A DNA stretch of 64,000 bases, from contig BTPP01000001.1 of assembly GCA_037102815.1 (NCBI GenBank), positions 5,109,001 to 5,173,000 of the forward strand, read 5' to 3'. The stretch is from Neurospora intermedia (Eukaryota > Ascomycota > Sordariomycetes > Sordariales > Sordariaceae). The notes under the pieces were generated by a model. The model did no database searches. It was given only the letters and a program-made list of their open reading frames with translations, and was not told the origin of the DNA. Positions 13,133 through 24,302 of this stretch are shown piece after piece. Each line of letters begins with the position of its first letter. The stretch's first letter is position 1. The position numbers and the translations under genes were made by a program.

Positions 13133-14386
13133 ATGGACACTCCGTCACACTTCTTTAGCGATTCCTTGGCATACGAGGATTCCAACCCATATCAAGAGGA
13201 TGACCATGATGTCCCATATGAAGTTCCTCACGAGATCCCCCACGACATCTCTCACGATATTTCCCAAGATGTTCCTCCTGATGTAGGCATGAGCGAAGCC
13301 GGGCTTCAGTCGTACCATGTTTTCGATCACAGGCTATCCATCGACCAATCTCCAATATCGGGCGATGGTCCAACGTTAGGGGAGCGGCCGGGGTTATGGG
13401 ATGGCTTTGCAGAACCCAGCGCCATGGAAACGAATAATAGCCTCTTTGTTGACCCGGGCCTATACGGAGGAAGAGATCAACATGTCAATGGGTTAGAAGG
13501 AGTCCGTGACAGTATCGACGCAAATACAAGCTGCCTTTCAGATGTCATGTCACAGATTTCCACCCGACGGTCCTCGAGCAACAAAACAAACTCTCATCGA
13601 TCGTCCAAGTCCGGTAGCACGTCCACGGATATAACGCCGCCGGATCAAGACCCGCCGAAAAAGAGGAAACAGAGGAGCAAGAAGGATCCTAATATGGAAG
13701 AGGATGACCACAAGAGGAACAAGTTCCTCGAACGGAATCGACTAGCTGCGAGCAAATGCCGAGAGAAGAAAAAGCTGTACACCCAGGAGTTAGAGGGAAC
13801 CAAAATCAACCTCGAAGCAAGAAACGTAAGCTTGCAAAGGGAATACAGCATCCTTCTCAGCGAGGTCAGCGATCTGAAGCATCAGTTGATGGTACATGCC
13901 AAGTGCAATGATCGCAATATCGACCTGTGGCTGGAAAACGAAGCTCGACGTTTTGTGCAGACCAGCGACGCCTTCGGTCAAACATTTGCCAGTTTGGGAC
14001 AATCTGGACAGGCTGCGGGCGTCCCTGGGGTACCAGGATCACCCAAAAGCCGGCACGCAAGCATCGCTCCAAATTACCCAGCAATGCAGGGGGTCCAGCT
14101 CGGTGTTCTTCGACCAGGCGCAGAAGGGCAAGGCGGCGGCGGCGGCGGCGGCGGCGGCGGATTGACATACGGTCAGTCACCGGGCATACTTGCTCCTCCT
14201 ACAAACACCACTCCTCCAACTCATCAGCAACCAGGTTCAGGTTCGGGGCTATACACACCTCCCGGTGGTGCCAACGGTGGCTACTCGAACATCAACCCTC
14301 CAGGTATGAAAAAGGAGCCGGACATTAACTATGACCACATGCCCGATGACATGTTCAGCGACCAGTCGACTTTCGGCAGCGGATGA
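13133..14386 (+). CDS. bZIP transcription factor (ATF/CREB-like basic region)
   Basis: A single-exon frame of 417 residues. A basic region with the core N-R-L-A-A-S-K-C-R at about residues 192-213 is followed by a leucine zipper to about residue 250, preceded by a Lys/Arg-rich stretch likely to serve as nuclear localisation signal. This basic-region type binds CRE/ATF-like DNA sites in the ATF/CREB family. The N-terminus has a tetrapeptide-like acidic repeat (residues 30-52, units such as H-D-I-S and Q-D-V-P). The C-terminal half is Pro/Gly/Ser-rich with a poly-Gly run near residue 333-344 encoded by GGC repeats. No Aft1 HRA/HRR domains were seen, so it is probably not the Atf1/AtfA orthologue. 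The start ATG has a good context (CGCCATGGA). Target genes are unknown. Confidence 0.92.
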   Translation: MDTPSHFFSDSLAYEDSNPYQEDDHDVPYEVPHEIPHDISHDISQDVPPDVGMSEAGLQSYHVFDHRLSIDQSPISGDGPTLGERPGLWDGFAEPSAMETNNSLFVDPGLYGGRDQHVNGLEGVRDSIDANTSCLSDVMSQISTRRSSSNKTNSHRSSKSGSTSTDITPPDQDPPKKRKQRSKKDPNMEEDDHKRNKFLERNRLAASKCREKKKLYTQELEGTKINLEARNVSLQREYSILLSEVSDLKHQLMVHAKCNDRNIDLWLENEARRFVQTSDAFGQTFASLGQSGQAAGVPGVPGSPKSRHASIAPNYPAMQGVQLGVLRPGAEGQGGGGGGGGGGLTYGQSPGILAPPTNTTPPTHQQPGSGSGLYTPPGGANGGYSNINPPGMKKEPDINYDHMPDDMFSDQSTFGSG

Positions 14387-16175
14387 CGCGTGGCACGGCT
14401 GACAAGAAGCAAGAGAAAGAAGGGAAAATCTGGACAAGGGGTCAGCCGTGCTGCTATGACGTGGCTACATCATAATCTTCATACACTCATACTGCAGCAT
14501 TCCAACAACACTTGTAACACTGTTATACCAATGGTTCATTTGTCGGACTCGTTTTTAAAGGCCAAATCCCCGTTCGCGTGAGGTGGTAGTCGGGGTGATT
14601 GCGGAGTTTGGTGTTGATGTTTTGGCAGCATACTGCCGCTGCAGCTTTGAAATGGCCAAGAATGGGGATATTGAGTGGAAGCCGGAGGATAGGGAGGATA
14701 CCGCTTTGGCGGTATGGAAATTATTCTTGCTTTGGTCTCTAGCATTCGCTTGCTTGGTCGGTCGGTTTCAAGAGCTCAGGAAGTCATGGAAAAGCCGTTG
14801 GTGAGGCAGGCGCATAGGGTGACAAGCTGGATGTGAGTTTGCGATAGAACAAGGTTAAGGTAAAGACGGGAAAAGCGATTATGCCCGAAGTTGGGGAACA
14901 TATCCATAAGTACCTAATATAAGCGGATGTACAACAGGCAAAAGGCATGCACATATATGTATGATATAATACTCACGATTAGGATGGATGCTTCTGTGTA
15001 TACGCAATTACACAACTGAAGGTTGACTTTAAATATGAAGGAGAATTCGGCACATGTAATAAAAGTTGTTCCATGATCTTTGGCCGAATTAGAAGAGAGA
15101 AGATGTTGTGCCTTCAGTTCAAGGGCCTAGACTTAGCTGACGGAAAACCACCTCAGCTAAACCGGTGGCGTCACAAGGCCAGGACATTGACGTCTTTCTT
15201 TTCTTGGGTTTTCCTGGCTCCCCCTTCCCGCGATCTCCCAAACAGACGAACCGTAACTCGAGTCGGGTAACCGAGCCAACTGGTTGGTAAAACGAGAGGG
15301 GGTAGCTTGATCGGCATTATTGTATCACTGCCCAAGTGCCTAATGCCAAGACGTGAAGATGTTGTCATCGCCCAGCCGGACAAGCAGGCTCACCTAGATG
15401 AATCAAACGGTGTTCGGGTTACACGTTTCTACTCAACTAGATGCTTGGGGCTTGTGCTATTGCTATTATGTGAGCGATGGCGGGATGTTGGTGAGACGAT
15501 GGACTCGTCTGGGCATTAATGTGGGAGATTCAGCTTGGCGATCCAACATATCAGCAGGTGTGCGCTTTTGGACATTGACCGATATATTTCGTGGCCTTTC
15601 AGGTAGTTCTTCCTGTAATCCGAGTGTTACTCCCGCGTCATTACCGTATAACATGTTTGCTCTTCTCATGATGTCTTCATACTGTGAAGACATATTAGGG
15701 ATGACTTGAAGAGTTATCAGAGACACAGCATCTTTTCACACACTTGCACTTCACCACCAACTAGGTAGCAGGACCGATCGGGTATAATATCCAGTCGGTT
15801 CCCGACATGTTGCCATTATCGTCAAAAATACTGACACTAATAGCTCAACCCAGGGGCATCATCCTCACCTGTTCACAATATTTCTCCTTTTCAGAGTATA
15901 GTCACTTTTCTGAGTCAGGAGGCCGGTATGACCCCATGAACCCCTAGATCCTGATATGATAATCATGGACCAAATCCGAAAATTCTCCAATTCGTATCGT
16001 GACATGACCCCGACCCAACCCAATATTCGTCGGCGAACCCGGCCGCCGTGGTATATAGGCAAAACAACAGAATATCCCTGAACGCCAGTAACCCAACCGC
16101 AACTGTGGATGCCCCTTTTACATTACAAAGAAAAGCCCATCACCCATATCCGTGTGCCCCCGTTGCAGTGCATAT
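14387..16175. other. Convergent intergenic region between bZIP and alb1 genes
   Basis: This contains the 3' flanks of both genes. AATAAAA-like words near 15,058 could be polyadenylation signals. No coding sequence is supported. Confidence 0.5.
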
Positions 16176-16886
16176 TCATAGAATCTCTTCGTCATCATCC
16201 TGCATCACCGGCGCGACAGCCGGTATCGTCGCCGTAGCCACGAGACTCTCGACCGCCGCATTCTGATCCATACCCTCGACATCATCCTCCCACTCGCCGC
16301 CATCCTTATCCATATCCTCATCATCATCAGCATAGAAGGCGCGAACAACTTCGTCCTCAGCCCGCTTCTCCTTATCCGCCTTCTTCTCCTTCTTTGTAGG
16401 CAACTCCTTGCCGATCTCAGCAAGTGCGACCACGTTGACCTCGTCCCACGTCCGCTTGCGCGACTCAATCACTCTGGCCTTGCCGTGGCTCTTGGCCACT
16501 TTTGTGGAGGTACGGTCCATGATGGCCTCGGCACGATCCATGCTCTTTTCTTGTCTCTTGCGCGCCTTGGACGACAGCTGCTTCTTCTTGGTTTTCTTGG
16601 TGACGCCGCTGTTGTGGTGGGCAGCCAGGACGGTCGGGCGCAGGTTGACGGATTCCTGGGGAGGGCGGACGGCCTTGAGAGACTTGTCGAGGTCGATGCC
16701 GGGAGAGGTTTGGCGGCGGGCGGCACGAGAATGTTTACGGACAGCTGGAAGAAGGCAATGTGGTGTTAGATTAAGTAGTTACCGCACGGTGGAATGTAAT
16801 TGATGGGTTTTGTTAGTTTGAGAATGGGGGAGGGGGGGCGCATTACCTGCCGCCTTGTTGGCCTTTCCGATAGTTCCCTTGGCCAT
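16176..16886 (-). CDS. alb1: Alb1, ribosomal large-subunit assembly factor
   Basis: Two exons: 16847-16886 and 16176-16744, separated by a 102-nt intron, giving 202 residues. The N-terminus M-A-K-G-T-I-G-K-A-N-K is followed by Arg/Lys-rich segments and a long basic helix-prone centre (K-K-T-K-K-K-Q-L-S-S-K-A-R-K-R-Q). The tail is very acidic, ending D-D-D-E-E-I-L. This layout matches the fungal Alb1 family. In yeast, Alb1 partners Arx1 on nuclear pre-60S particles and shuttles with them to the cytoplasm. It is divergently placed with the ubiquitin-protease gene at 17,615, sharing about 730 bp of upstream DNA. Family recognition rests on motif pattern and length. Confidence 0.85.
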
Positions 16887-17614
16887 TTTGTTTTTTCTAT
16901 GACTGATGATTCTTGTTGAACGTTGAAGAATCTGTCAGTCCAAGGTGCATACCCGGTGATGTATCGCGAAAGGTGGTCACGTTGAGACCCTTCAGCCCTT
17001 CGACGCTTCCAATGCAGTGGGGGCTTCGTTTTCGGTGGATGTCACTTGGGAACTTTTTTTTCGACCTGCAGCTTCCACTGCCCCACGCGCTGCGCCAAGA
17101 GTTCTCTGGTTGGACCGGCGAGGACAGGAGTGCCTGACCTTTGTTCCGGGTATGGCCCACTAAAAGGGACCAAGGAGCCGGGGCAGGCTCGAAAGAGGAT
17201 AGCGTCACCTCACCTGGGCTAGCGGTACCTCTTAGCGAAAGTCACAAGCAAAAGGTGTCCGTCAATTCTTTCCCGTCCACTTCCACTTGCTCCCCCAAAT
17301 TTCCAGCTGTCGACTCTCCAAGCACCCACCTCCGATCCCGTCCTCGACAACACTCAATTCAAAAGAGACGTTACTACTTCTCCTTGTCCAACTAAGCAGC
17401 CTGTTTCTGGAACCGTCATGGAAGCGACTTGCACCCGATTTCGTCGTCAGCACTACCGTTCGTCAAGTCTTTGAAGCGGCCGACTGAGGCACCAAGACAT
17501 CGGAGCTTTCCACGCGACCATTCCGCCTTCTACTTCTCGGCAGCTTTGGCTTCGATCGCATCGACGACAGGAGTCCCCCGAGGTCTTCCCCCACTATCTC
17601 TTTCCCAAGTAGCT
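16887..17614. promoter_or_regulatory. Shared divergent promoter of alb1 and the Ubp16-like gene
   Basis: 728 bp between two divergently transcribed start codons. CT-rich leader-like sequence precedes the plus-strand gene. No specific operator could be identified. Confidence 0.5.
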
Positions 17615-19882
17615 ATGAATTCAGATACCAGACGCATACAAAGCCACCACCCACACCGGGCCCACGGCCATCCCAAGAACTATTACCACGCCTACCCAGC
17701 TGATCGCCAACTCCGGGACTACGTAACCAGCCCGACTATTATCGTCTCCGTCATCCTCCTCTTCTTATCCGCCCTTTATCAACTATTGTTCAGCGATCGG
17801 AACACCCGTACACGCTTAAAGAACATTATCTGGGCCCGCGTGGTCGATATCATTCCGGCCACTCTACTCTTCAAAGTCGACGGCTTCCTCAACCCGCCAC
17901 TGTTCCCCAGGCCTAGGACGCCCGCGGAAATAGACAACTCGCATGAAGCCAAAAGTCAAGCTCTGGGAAGGATATTGGGTCTGGACAAGCCAGGAGGCGT
18001 CATGGAATCCGTGACTTCGGCTGGGCTTAAGGGCCTCAGCACCTTGTCCAGCGTTGGCTGGAACTTCAAAAACAGCACTTCAGATCGTCCGGCAGGATTA
18101 GGGAACAACGACAACTCATGCTACCAGAACAGCATTCTCCAGGGCCTTGCTTCGCTCCAGGGCTTGCCCGAGTACCTGGCCCGGGTATCTCAGCTGGGTA
18201 GCAACGCCAAGTCGACGATGCCGACCACGCAAGCAATGGCTGGGCTCATCGCAACACTTAACGACAAAGCCAACTATGGGCGATTTGTATGGCCACCCAA
18301 TGTACTCAAGAACATGAGCACGTGGCAGCAGCAAGACGCACAAGAGTACTTTTCAAAGCTGCTGGACCAAATCGACAGGGAGGTGGCCAAGGCTACAGCA
18401 ACCTACAAGAAGTCCTTGGCATATGACGGCGATCTACCGCAGGACGACGGCGTAAGCAGCCACCACAGTGATGATAGCGGCTACCATAGCTCCAGTCAAA
18501 GTTCATCTATTCCCGACATTCAGCTGTCTAGGAATCCACTCGAGGGGCTCATTGCCCAGAGGGTAGTTTGTGTTAAGTGCAATCACTTTGAAGGACTGAC
18601 AATGATCCCCTTCAATTGTTTGACTCTCAACCTTGGCTCTGGACAACTGGGCTATGACCTTTACGAGAGGCTGGACTACAATGCCCGGGTTGAGTTTATC
18701 GAGGGCGTTCACTGTCCCAGGTGCTCACTGCTCAAAATGCAACAGAAGATCAAGGGTCTGATAGGGATGGTCGCAACCGACGAGGCCAGAGTTTCGGAGT
18801 TTCGTGAGAGGTTAGCCGCGGTAGAAGAGGCGCTTGAAGAAGATATGCTTGACGACAAGACGCTAGCTGAGAAGTGCAAGGTTCCGGCTAAACAGCGAGT
18901 TGAGTCGACCAAGACAAAGCAGACGGCAATTTCTCGGCCACCCAAGAGCTTGGTTATTCACATCAACCGGTCCGTCTTTGACGAGAGGACAGGCTACATG
19001 TACAAGGACAGTTCCGCTGTCAGGTTTCCCAGCATACTTGATCTAGGACCTTGGTGCCTCGGAAGCGCAAAGAAGCGGGCTGATCTGGAAGGTTCAAACG
19101 GTGTCCTTCCGAGCTCGACCAGTAATGGCGAGCAAACGGCTGAAGATGAAGAGAAATGGAATGTTGAGCCGACAGCCTCCATGGTGGCGGGCTCCCAACG
19201 CCCATCCGCCCTAAGCGGGCCACTCTATGAATTACGCGCCGTGGTCACGCACCAGGGACGGCACGACAGTGGCCACTATGTTTGCTACAGGAAGCATTAT
19301 ATCAGCCCTCCTGAGAAGGAAAACCAGCCTGAGGCACCGCCGCCACAGCTTGTTGCTGATGATGAGGTGACCGCTCCGAAAATCCAGGCCCCGGACCAGA
19401 AGTCGATAAGCGAGCCAAATAGCACGGACGAAGAAGACGCTCCAACTCCTACTTCGGAAGATGACGAGAAGACGCTCATGCGCGAGGACGAAGAGGAAGC
19501 CACCTCGCAATGGTGGCGACTTAGCGACACCGACGTCTTCAAGGTAGATGAGGAGAATGTGCTTGAAAGAGGGGACGTCTTTATGTTGTTCTATGAGTGT
19601 GTCGAACCGGAAATGGTACGGATACCAGAACGGGAAGTAACAAGGACCCTATCTCCTCAAGCCGAACCTGGCAACCATGTCGATGACCAATCAGAATCGG
19701 TCACGCTGGTCGGGTCAGAGAAACCGGAGGATGTGGAGATGGTCAAGGCCGAGGCTCCGGAGGCTGGGAAGGATATGACAACACCGACCGGGACGGTGGC
19801 GGGTCAATTGCCGGACACAAAGGTCCAGGTCCAGCATGCGGACTCGGTCGCGGTATCGGGGGGCATGGAGCAGGTTGATTAG
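17615..19882 (+). CDS. Membrane-anchored ubiquitin carboxyl-terminal hydrolase (Ubp16-like)
   Basis: An intronless gene of 755 residues. A hydrophobic segment at about residues 39-60 suggests an N-terminal membrane anchor, as in yeast Ubp16 of the mitochondrial outer membrane. The USP fold follows: Cys box G-L-G-N-N-D-N-S-C-Y-Q-N-S with catalytic Cys169, a zinc-ribbon pair (C-V-K-C and C-P-R-C), His box H-D-S-G-H-Y-V-C-Y with His554, and the terminal W-W-R-L-S-D-T-D-V with Asp638. It should remove ubiquitin from membrane-associated substrates. Long Glu/Asp-rich insertions lie between the His box and the terminal motif, and an acidic low-complexity tail follows. The ATG at 17,615 is chosen because the open frame further upstream has only a TTG. 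The Cys box has Asp where most USPs have Gly. Confidence 0.92.
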   Translation: MNSDTRRIQSHHPHRAHGHPKNYYHAYPADRQLRDYVTSPTIIVSVILLFLSALYQLLFSDRNTRTRLKNIIWARVVDIIPATLLFKVDGFLNPPLFPRPRTPAEIDNSHEAKSQALGRILGLDKPGGVMESVTSAGLKGLSTLSSVGWNFKNSTSDRPAGLGNNDNSCYQNSILQGLASLQGLPEYLARVSQLGSNAKSTMPTTQAMAGLIATLNDKANYGRFVWPPNVLKNMSTWQQQDAQEYFSKLLDQIDREVAKATATYKKSLAYDGDLPQDDGVSSHHSDDSGYHSSSQSSSIPDIQLSRNPLEGLIAQRVVCVKCNHFEGLTMIPFNCLTLNLGSGQLGYDLYERLDYNARVEFIEGVHCPRCSLLKMQQKIKGLIGMVATDEARVSEFRERLAAVEEALEEDMLDDKTLAEKCKVPAKQRVESTKTKQTAISRPPKSLVIHINRSVFDERTGYMYKDSSAVRFPSILDLGPWCLGSAKKRADLEGSNGVLPSSTSNGEQTAEDEEKWNVEPTASMVAGSQRPSALSGPLYELRAVVTHQGRHDSGHYVCYRKHYISPPEKENQPEAPPPQLVADDEVTAPKIQAPDQKSISEPNSTDEEDAPTPTSEDDEKTLMREDEEEATSQWWRLSDTDVFKVDEENVLERGDVFMLFYECVEPEMVRIPEREVTRTLSPQAEPGNHVDDQSESVTLVGSEKPEDVEMVKAEAPEAGKDMTTPTGTVAGQLPDTKVQVQHADSVAVSGGMEQVD

Positions 19883-22760
19883 GACTTGGCCTACCTGCAC
19901 ACAAACTCGGCTCCGATTTATGTGTCCTCGAGTCCTTTGAGCCGGTGGCGTTATAAGCGGGGGTATGACACCGTGAGGAAGACTTGTCCGAAGTATCTTC
20001 ATAAAAGGCGTCAAGGTCCGGGGCGTGTTTTTTCTGCATAGCGAGACGGCGTTCAGGATGGAAATGGACGGATGCCGAATGCCCAAGCGTCACGTCCAAG
20101 GGTTTATGTAATGCTCTCCAGGCACGGGTTTTGCTTTTTGAGGAGGAGTCTAAGTGTGAGTAGAAGTAGGGTAGAGCAGGAGTTTACAGCAGTAGTACGA
20201 ATAGCGATTTGATGTAACTGACTTGGTCATGAACTCGGCGCTGACTTGATGTCTGTGGTTCATCTCATAATCGAGCTCCTTGCTGCGAGCGATGCTCGAG
20301 TATGTACATCGATATTGTGTAAACCGGTGGAGTGCCAATGGACCGGGTCCACAAGCCAGGGGCGAATGAGAGTCGTTGTGGGCGGCCTCAATGCACGTCA
20401 AAATGTCAGGCACCAGATCGGCGCAACAAAAGCGTGCATGTGATGGGCCTTTGAAGTCGGAGTTTAACTACGATCAACTTTCAGACATTGATATTCGAGT
20501 GTAATGATAGGCGATTAGAAGGAGAACCTCAAGTCTTGGCCATAACATTTGTTGTTTAGAAACGGCCACAGTACACTACCAAAGGAACGCGCGAGGACTG
20601 TGGTGACAAAATCAATGGGACAAGACGGAACATGGATCATTAACTGCCCCACCACGCCCACTGATTATGGTCTTCTTGGCTGCTTGTTGGCCTGTAGGGC
20701 TGTAACCTTGCAGCACTTCAACCTGACGCTGTCAAGTTGATTCTCGGCAGGAGGTCGGGTCCCGTTGAATGTCATCATTGATATCGATGATATTCCTAAC
20801 CCTCGTTTATGAAAACGGGAAGCAATCGGGACGGCACCGGCCCGTCAGCGTTCAGAGCGTCCCCTCACCAGCCACTGCTCGGGCCTAAGGCACATTCCGT
20901 CGGGACTCGACGGAAGCATCGTCGCCCCGCCACCACCCACTGGCTGTTACGGGCACACAATGGCAATTTACTGGGGCGTTGCACTTCGTTACACCAAAAG
21001 AGATTTGGATTTGGTTTACCTTCACAGATTCACAATCCACACCCACTCGACAGATCAGGCACGGGAAGGGTTGCTGGGTTCGAGATGTGTGTGTTGACCA
21101 GGGCCAGGGATGCCTCGGCCCGGCCAATGATCTGCTGTCTTGGCCTTCGTAAGTCTAAAAAGGGACACCTCGTAAAGCTTGGCTTCAATGTTGAACGGAA
21201 CGGAGCCTGGACTTCCCTTGCCAGCCTAGGTGCCCTGCCAGCGGCAGGATCCCATCCAGTTGGTTCTGCCCCTTGCGCTGAGGCTGTTGTTGCTGCTGCT
21301 GCTGCTGCTGCCTGTTGAGCCAGTGCTTATTCTTGAATACTGCCACCCTCCTCCTCCACATGTTTGATTGTATGGAGTTGAGGTTGCTGTTACGGCCCAT
21401 CCTCGCTGTCACTGTCAGGCAGTGTTTGACAGCAGCTCAGCAGTTGCCCGGGCTGCTTCACTTCCCCCGGCCCCCCAGCTCTTGACAAATCCATCAATCA
21501 TTCACACATCCGTTCATCCCGTCTCAATTCTAGTCCCGTCATACTCCCACCACCATCCGCGTATCTGTTCGCTCCCTATCATCTATATCTGGAGTCGGCA
21601 ATAGCTTCAACATTTTCAAATCAAGCAAACGAAACCGGCATCATCATCAACAACGCTTTCGGCAGAAGAAGACAACAGGTCTCACCTTGAGACAAAAAGT
21701 ACCTCTCTACTTCTCACCAGGCTCCTGGCAATCAACCAACCGCACACACTCCCAAGCCTCTTTCTAATTGGACGACGGGTTGGGACCAGAGTCCCGATCT
21801 GCTTACTCTGCGCCAGTAGCTTGGCCTCGGCAAGGCCAGACATTGGCAGGGCACAGGGGAGGAAGAAGTGGAAGGGAAAACGAAAGAAAAAGTAAAAAAA
21901 AAAAAAAAAATTAAGAAAAGGTCCCAGGAACAAGCCGTTTTGGGACTGTGTGTGGACTTTGTGGGGTGTGGACTGCATCGTGAAAGTGAGACCCTGCGTC
22001 AAACAGCGAGCTGGAGCCCACTCCTTTGCGGACCACGGCACAGCCAACCGCTCACCCATTCAGCTGGTCTTCTGGCCTATCCTCCATTGCCCGTTCCCGT
22101 CTCAATTTGGAGCGTGTCTGAGAACTAGAAACATACAGAGCCAAACAATTCCAGTGCCACTCGTTTACAGTCACCTCGGCTTTGTTTTCTTGGGCCGAAA
22201 CACTGTCCGACCCTGCGGCACGGCACCGTGAACGGCACAGCAACGGCTATCTTAGCCTTTAGCAGGAAGACCCTTCAGCTGCTTCCCCTCCCCAGTCGGG
22301 TCTTCCCGATCCTGTTCGACGTCTTCCCGTTCTTTTCCCCCATCCTGTCCCTTCTTCTCTCTACAGGTTGATCAGCTCAGCATCCTCAGCCAGTCCTCTC
22401 TTTCTCTTGGGATCCTTCTTTGACCAAGGGGGTGTTGCGCGCGCTTCAGTCAGTGTGCGGCTCACCTTGTTCAATACCTCTTGTCCACTCGACATCGGCA
22501 GCACAACCGATCAATCGGAACTTGGGTTTTGTTGGCTTTGATCTTTGGGATCGTCGGGATATCGCCACGACTTTGGCAGTTCGCAACAAGCTGTTTTTGT
22601 TTGGGTTGCGTCCGGGATTCACGATCAGATACACGATATACATCACATCACTCGCTCCGTCGACAAACTGATCTTTCGACGTGGCCATCACTGACCTTGC
22701 CTCACCCTCGTTAAAAATCCATCTACCTTTCGTTCACCAACAACCCAGTCGCCAATCATC
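19883..22760. other. Intergenic region and transporter upstream leader
   Basis: 2.9 kb without supported coding sequence. It holds a GCT/CAG trinucleotide run (21,291-21,312) and an A-rich homopolymer near 21,895-21,910. CT-rich sequence from about 22,260 probably belongs to the 5' leader of the transporter gene. A CCAAT motif lies at 22,753, eight bases before the start codon. Confidence 0.5.
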
Positions 22761-24302
22761 ATGGCCGATGATGTCGAAACCCAGGCTGAGAAGGCCCAGC
22801 CGGTTACGCGGTCGATTCATCCAGTCTTTTATATCGCGTAAGGATTTTGCCTTCCACGCCTTCACATGGGACCCGCTGTTGACCACTCGACCTTTGACAG
22901 GAGTTGGATATTCTTTTCTAATATCACCATTCTCTTCAACAAATGGTTGCTTGCTCCACACAGGTTTAGTGAGTGCACACATGCCCTTGAACATGTACAC
23001 ATTCTATAGGAACCATACTGACTCTTATAATAGGTTATCGTATGTCAAATCCGTCACCGCTTTCATTAACCGGAGCCAACTGACCATGAAACCTCACAGC
23101 CACTATCCTAACATGTTGGCATCTCATCTTCGCGACCATCGCCACCCAAATCCTTGCCAGGACAACCACCCTCCTCGATGGCCGCAAGAGTGTCAAGATG
23201 ACGGGCCGTCTTTACCTACGCGCCATCGTCCCCATCGGCTTCCTCTTCAGCGGAAGTCTCGTCTGCAGCAACATGGTCTACCTCTACCTCAGCGTCGCCT
23301 TCATTCAGATGCTCAAGGCCGCCGCGCCCGTGGCCGTCCTGCTGACCGCCTGGGTCTGGGGCGTTGAGCAGCCGTCGCAGTCACGGCTGATTAACGTTTT
23401 GTTCATCGTCTTTGGCGTTGGGCTTGCCAGCTTCGGCGAGATCGCTTTCTCGCTCACCGGTTTCCTCTTCCAGCTCGGCGGGATCGTGTTCGAGGCCATG
23501 CGGCTCATCATGATTCAGGTTTTGCTCAAGGGCGATGGTCAGAAGATGGACCCGCTCGTCAGTCTGTACTACTTTGCTCCCGTCTGCGCATCCATGAACT
23601 TTGTCGTTGCGTTGTTTACCGAGTTCCGCTCTTTCAACATTGCTGATTTGTACAACACGGGTCTTTGGTGTCTTCTCCTAAACGCCGTAGTGGCGTTCAT
23701 GTTGAACATCAGCAGTGTCTGTCTTGTACGTTTTTTTTCTCTCTGGATTTCCTTCCCTGTGCCTACTTGACTTCGTCTATCCCCTCTGTTATCCGCTAAC
23801 AATTTGACACCCACAATAGATTGGCAGAACCTCCGGCCTTGTAATGACCCTCACCGGGATCCTCAAAAACATCCTTCTCGTCGTCGCCTCCGTCATGATC
23901 TGGCAGACCTCCATCACCCCCCTGCAGTTCCTCGGCTACGCCATCGCCCTCGCCGGGCTCGTCTACTACTCCCTCGGCCGCGACCAGATCGTCGAGATCG
24001 CTACCCAGTTGTGGACCTTCCTACGGGGCGTGTGGGAAAACTCGCCGGCCTACTCGTCTGTCTCTTCCTCGTCTTCGGACGAAGGAAACGGTCAACAACA
24101 AGGAGGTGGCTTGCCGTCGGCGGTCCGGCGAGCCCTGTTGATGGGGCTGGGCGTCATGGTTGTCGTCATTTTGGCGGCTGGGTATATCTACGGTGGCGCT
24201 GCTGACCCAAGTGGTGGCGGGGGTGCGGTGGGTGTCCCCAGGCCGCTTGGTGGTGGTGGTGGGGACGCGAGCAGTGTGAAACCAGTTCAGGTGGCTTCGT
24301 GA
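22761..24302 (+). CDS. TPT/DUF250-family (drug/metabolite superfamily) membrane transporter
   Basis: Five exons: 22761-22837, 22901-22968, 23034-23039, 23100-23725 and 23820-24302, giving 419 residues. The third exon has only 6 nt (GTTATC); it is needed to give the continuous family-like text H-R-F-S-Y-P-T-I-L-T-C-W-H. About ten hydrophobic helices follow the triose-phosphate/nucleotide-sugar transporter pattern, with F-N-K-W in helix 1 and typical blocks F-I-Q-M-L-K-A-A-A-P-V and G-L-V-M-T-L-T-G-I-L-K-N near the end. Such proteins exchange sugar phosphates or nucleotide sugars across Golgi/ER membranes; the substrate cannot be told here. After the core there is a Ser/Gln/Gly-rich linker and an extra hydrophobic helix (L-M-G-L-G-V-M-V-V-V-I-L), then a Gly-rich tail. 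It is transcribed convergently with srp72. Confidence 0.88.

Noticed and set aside
15911-15917. Perfect AP-1/Gcn4 site TGAGTCA
   Set aside because: It lies between two convergent gene ends, not in a promoter, so chance occurrence is likely.
17429-17614. Upstream extension of the Ubp16-like frame by 62 codons
   Set aside because: It opens with TTG, not ATG; the first in-frame ATG is at 17,615, just before the anchor segment.
20809-21318. Plus-strand open frame of 169 codons with an Ala-rich end
   Set aside because: The Ala run comes from a GCT repeat; the rest is not protein-like and no homologous pattern is visible.
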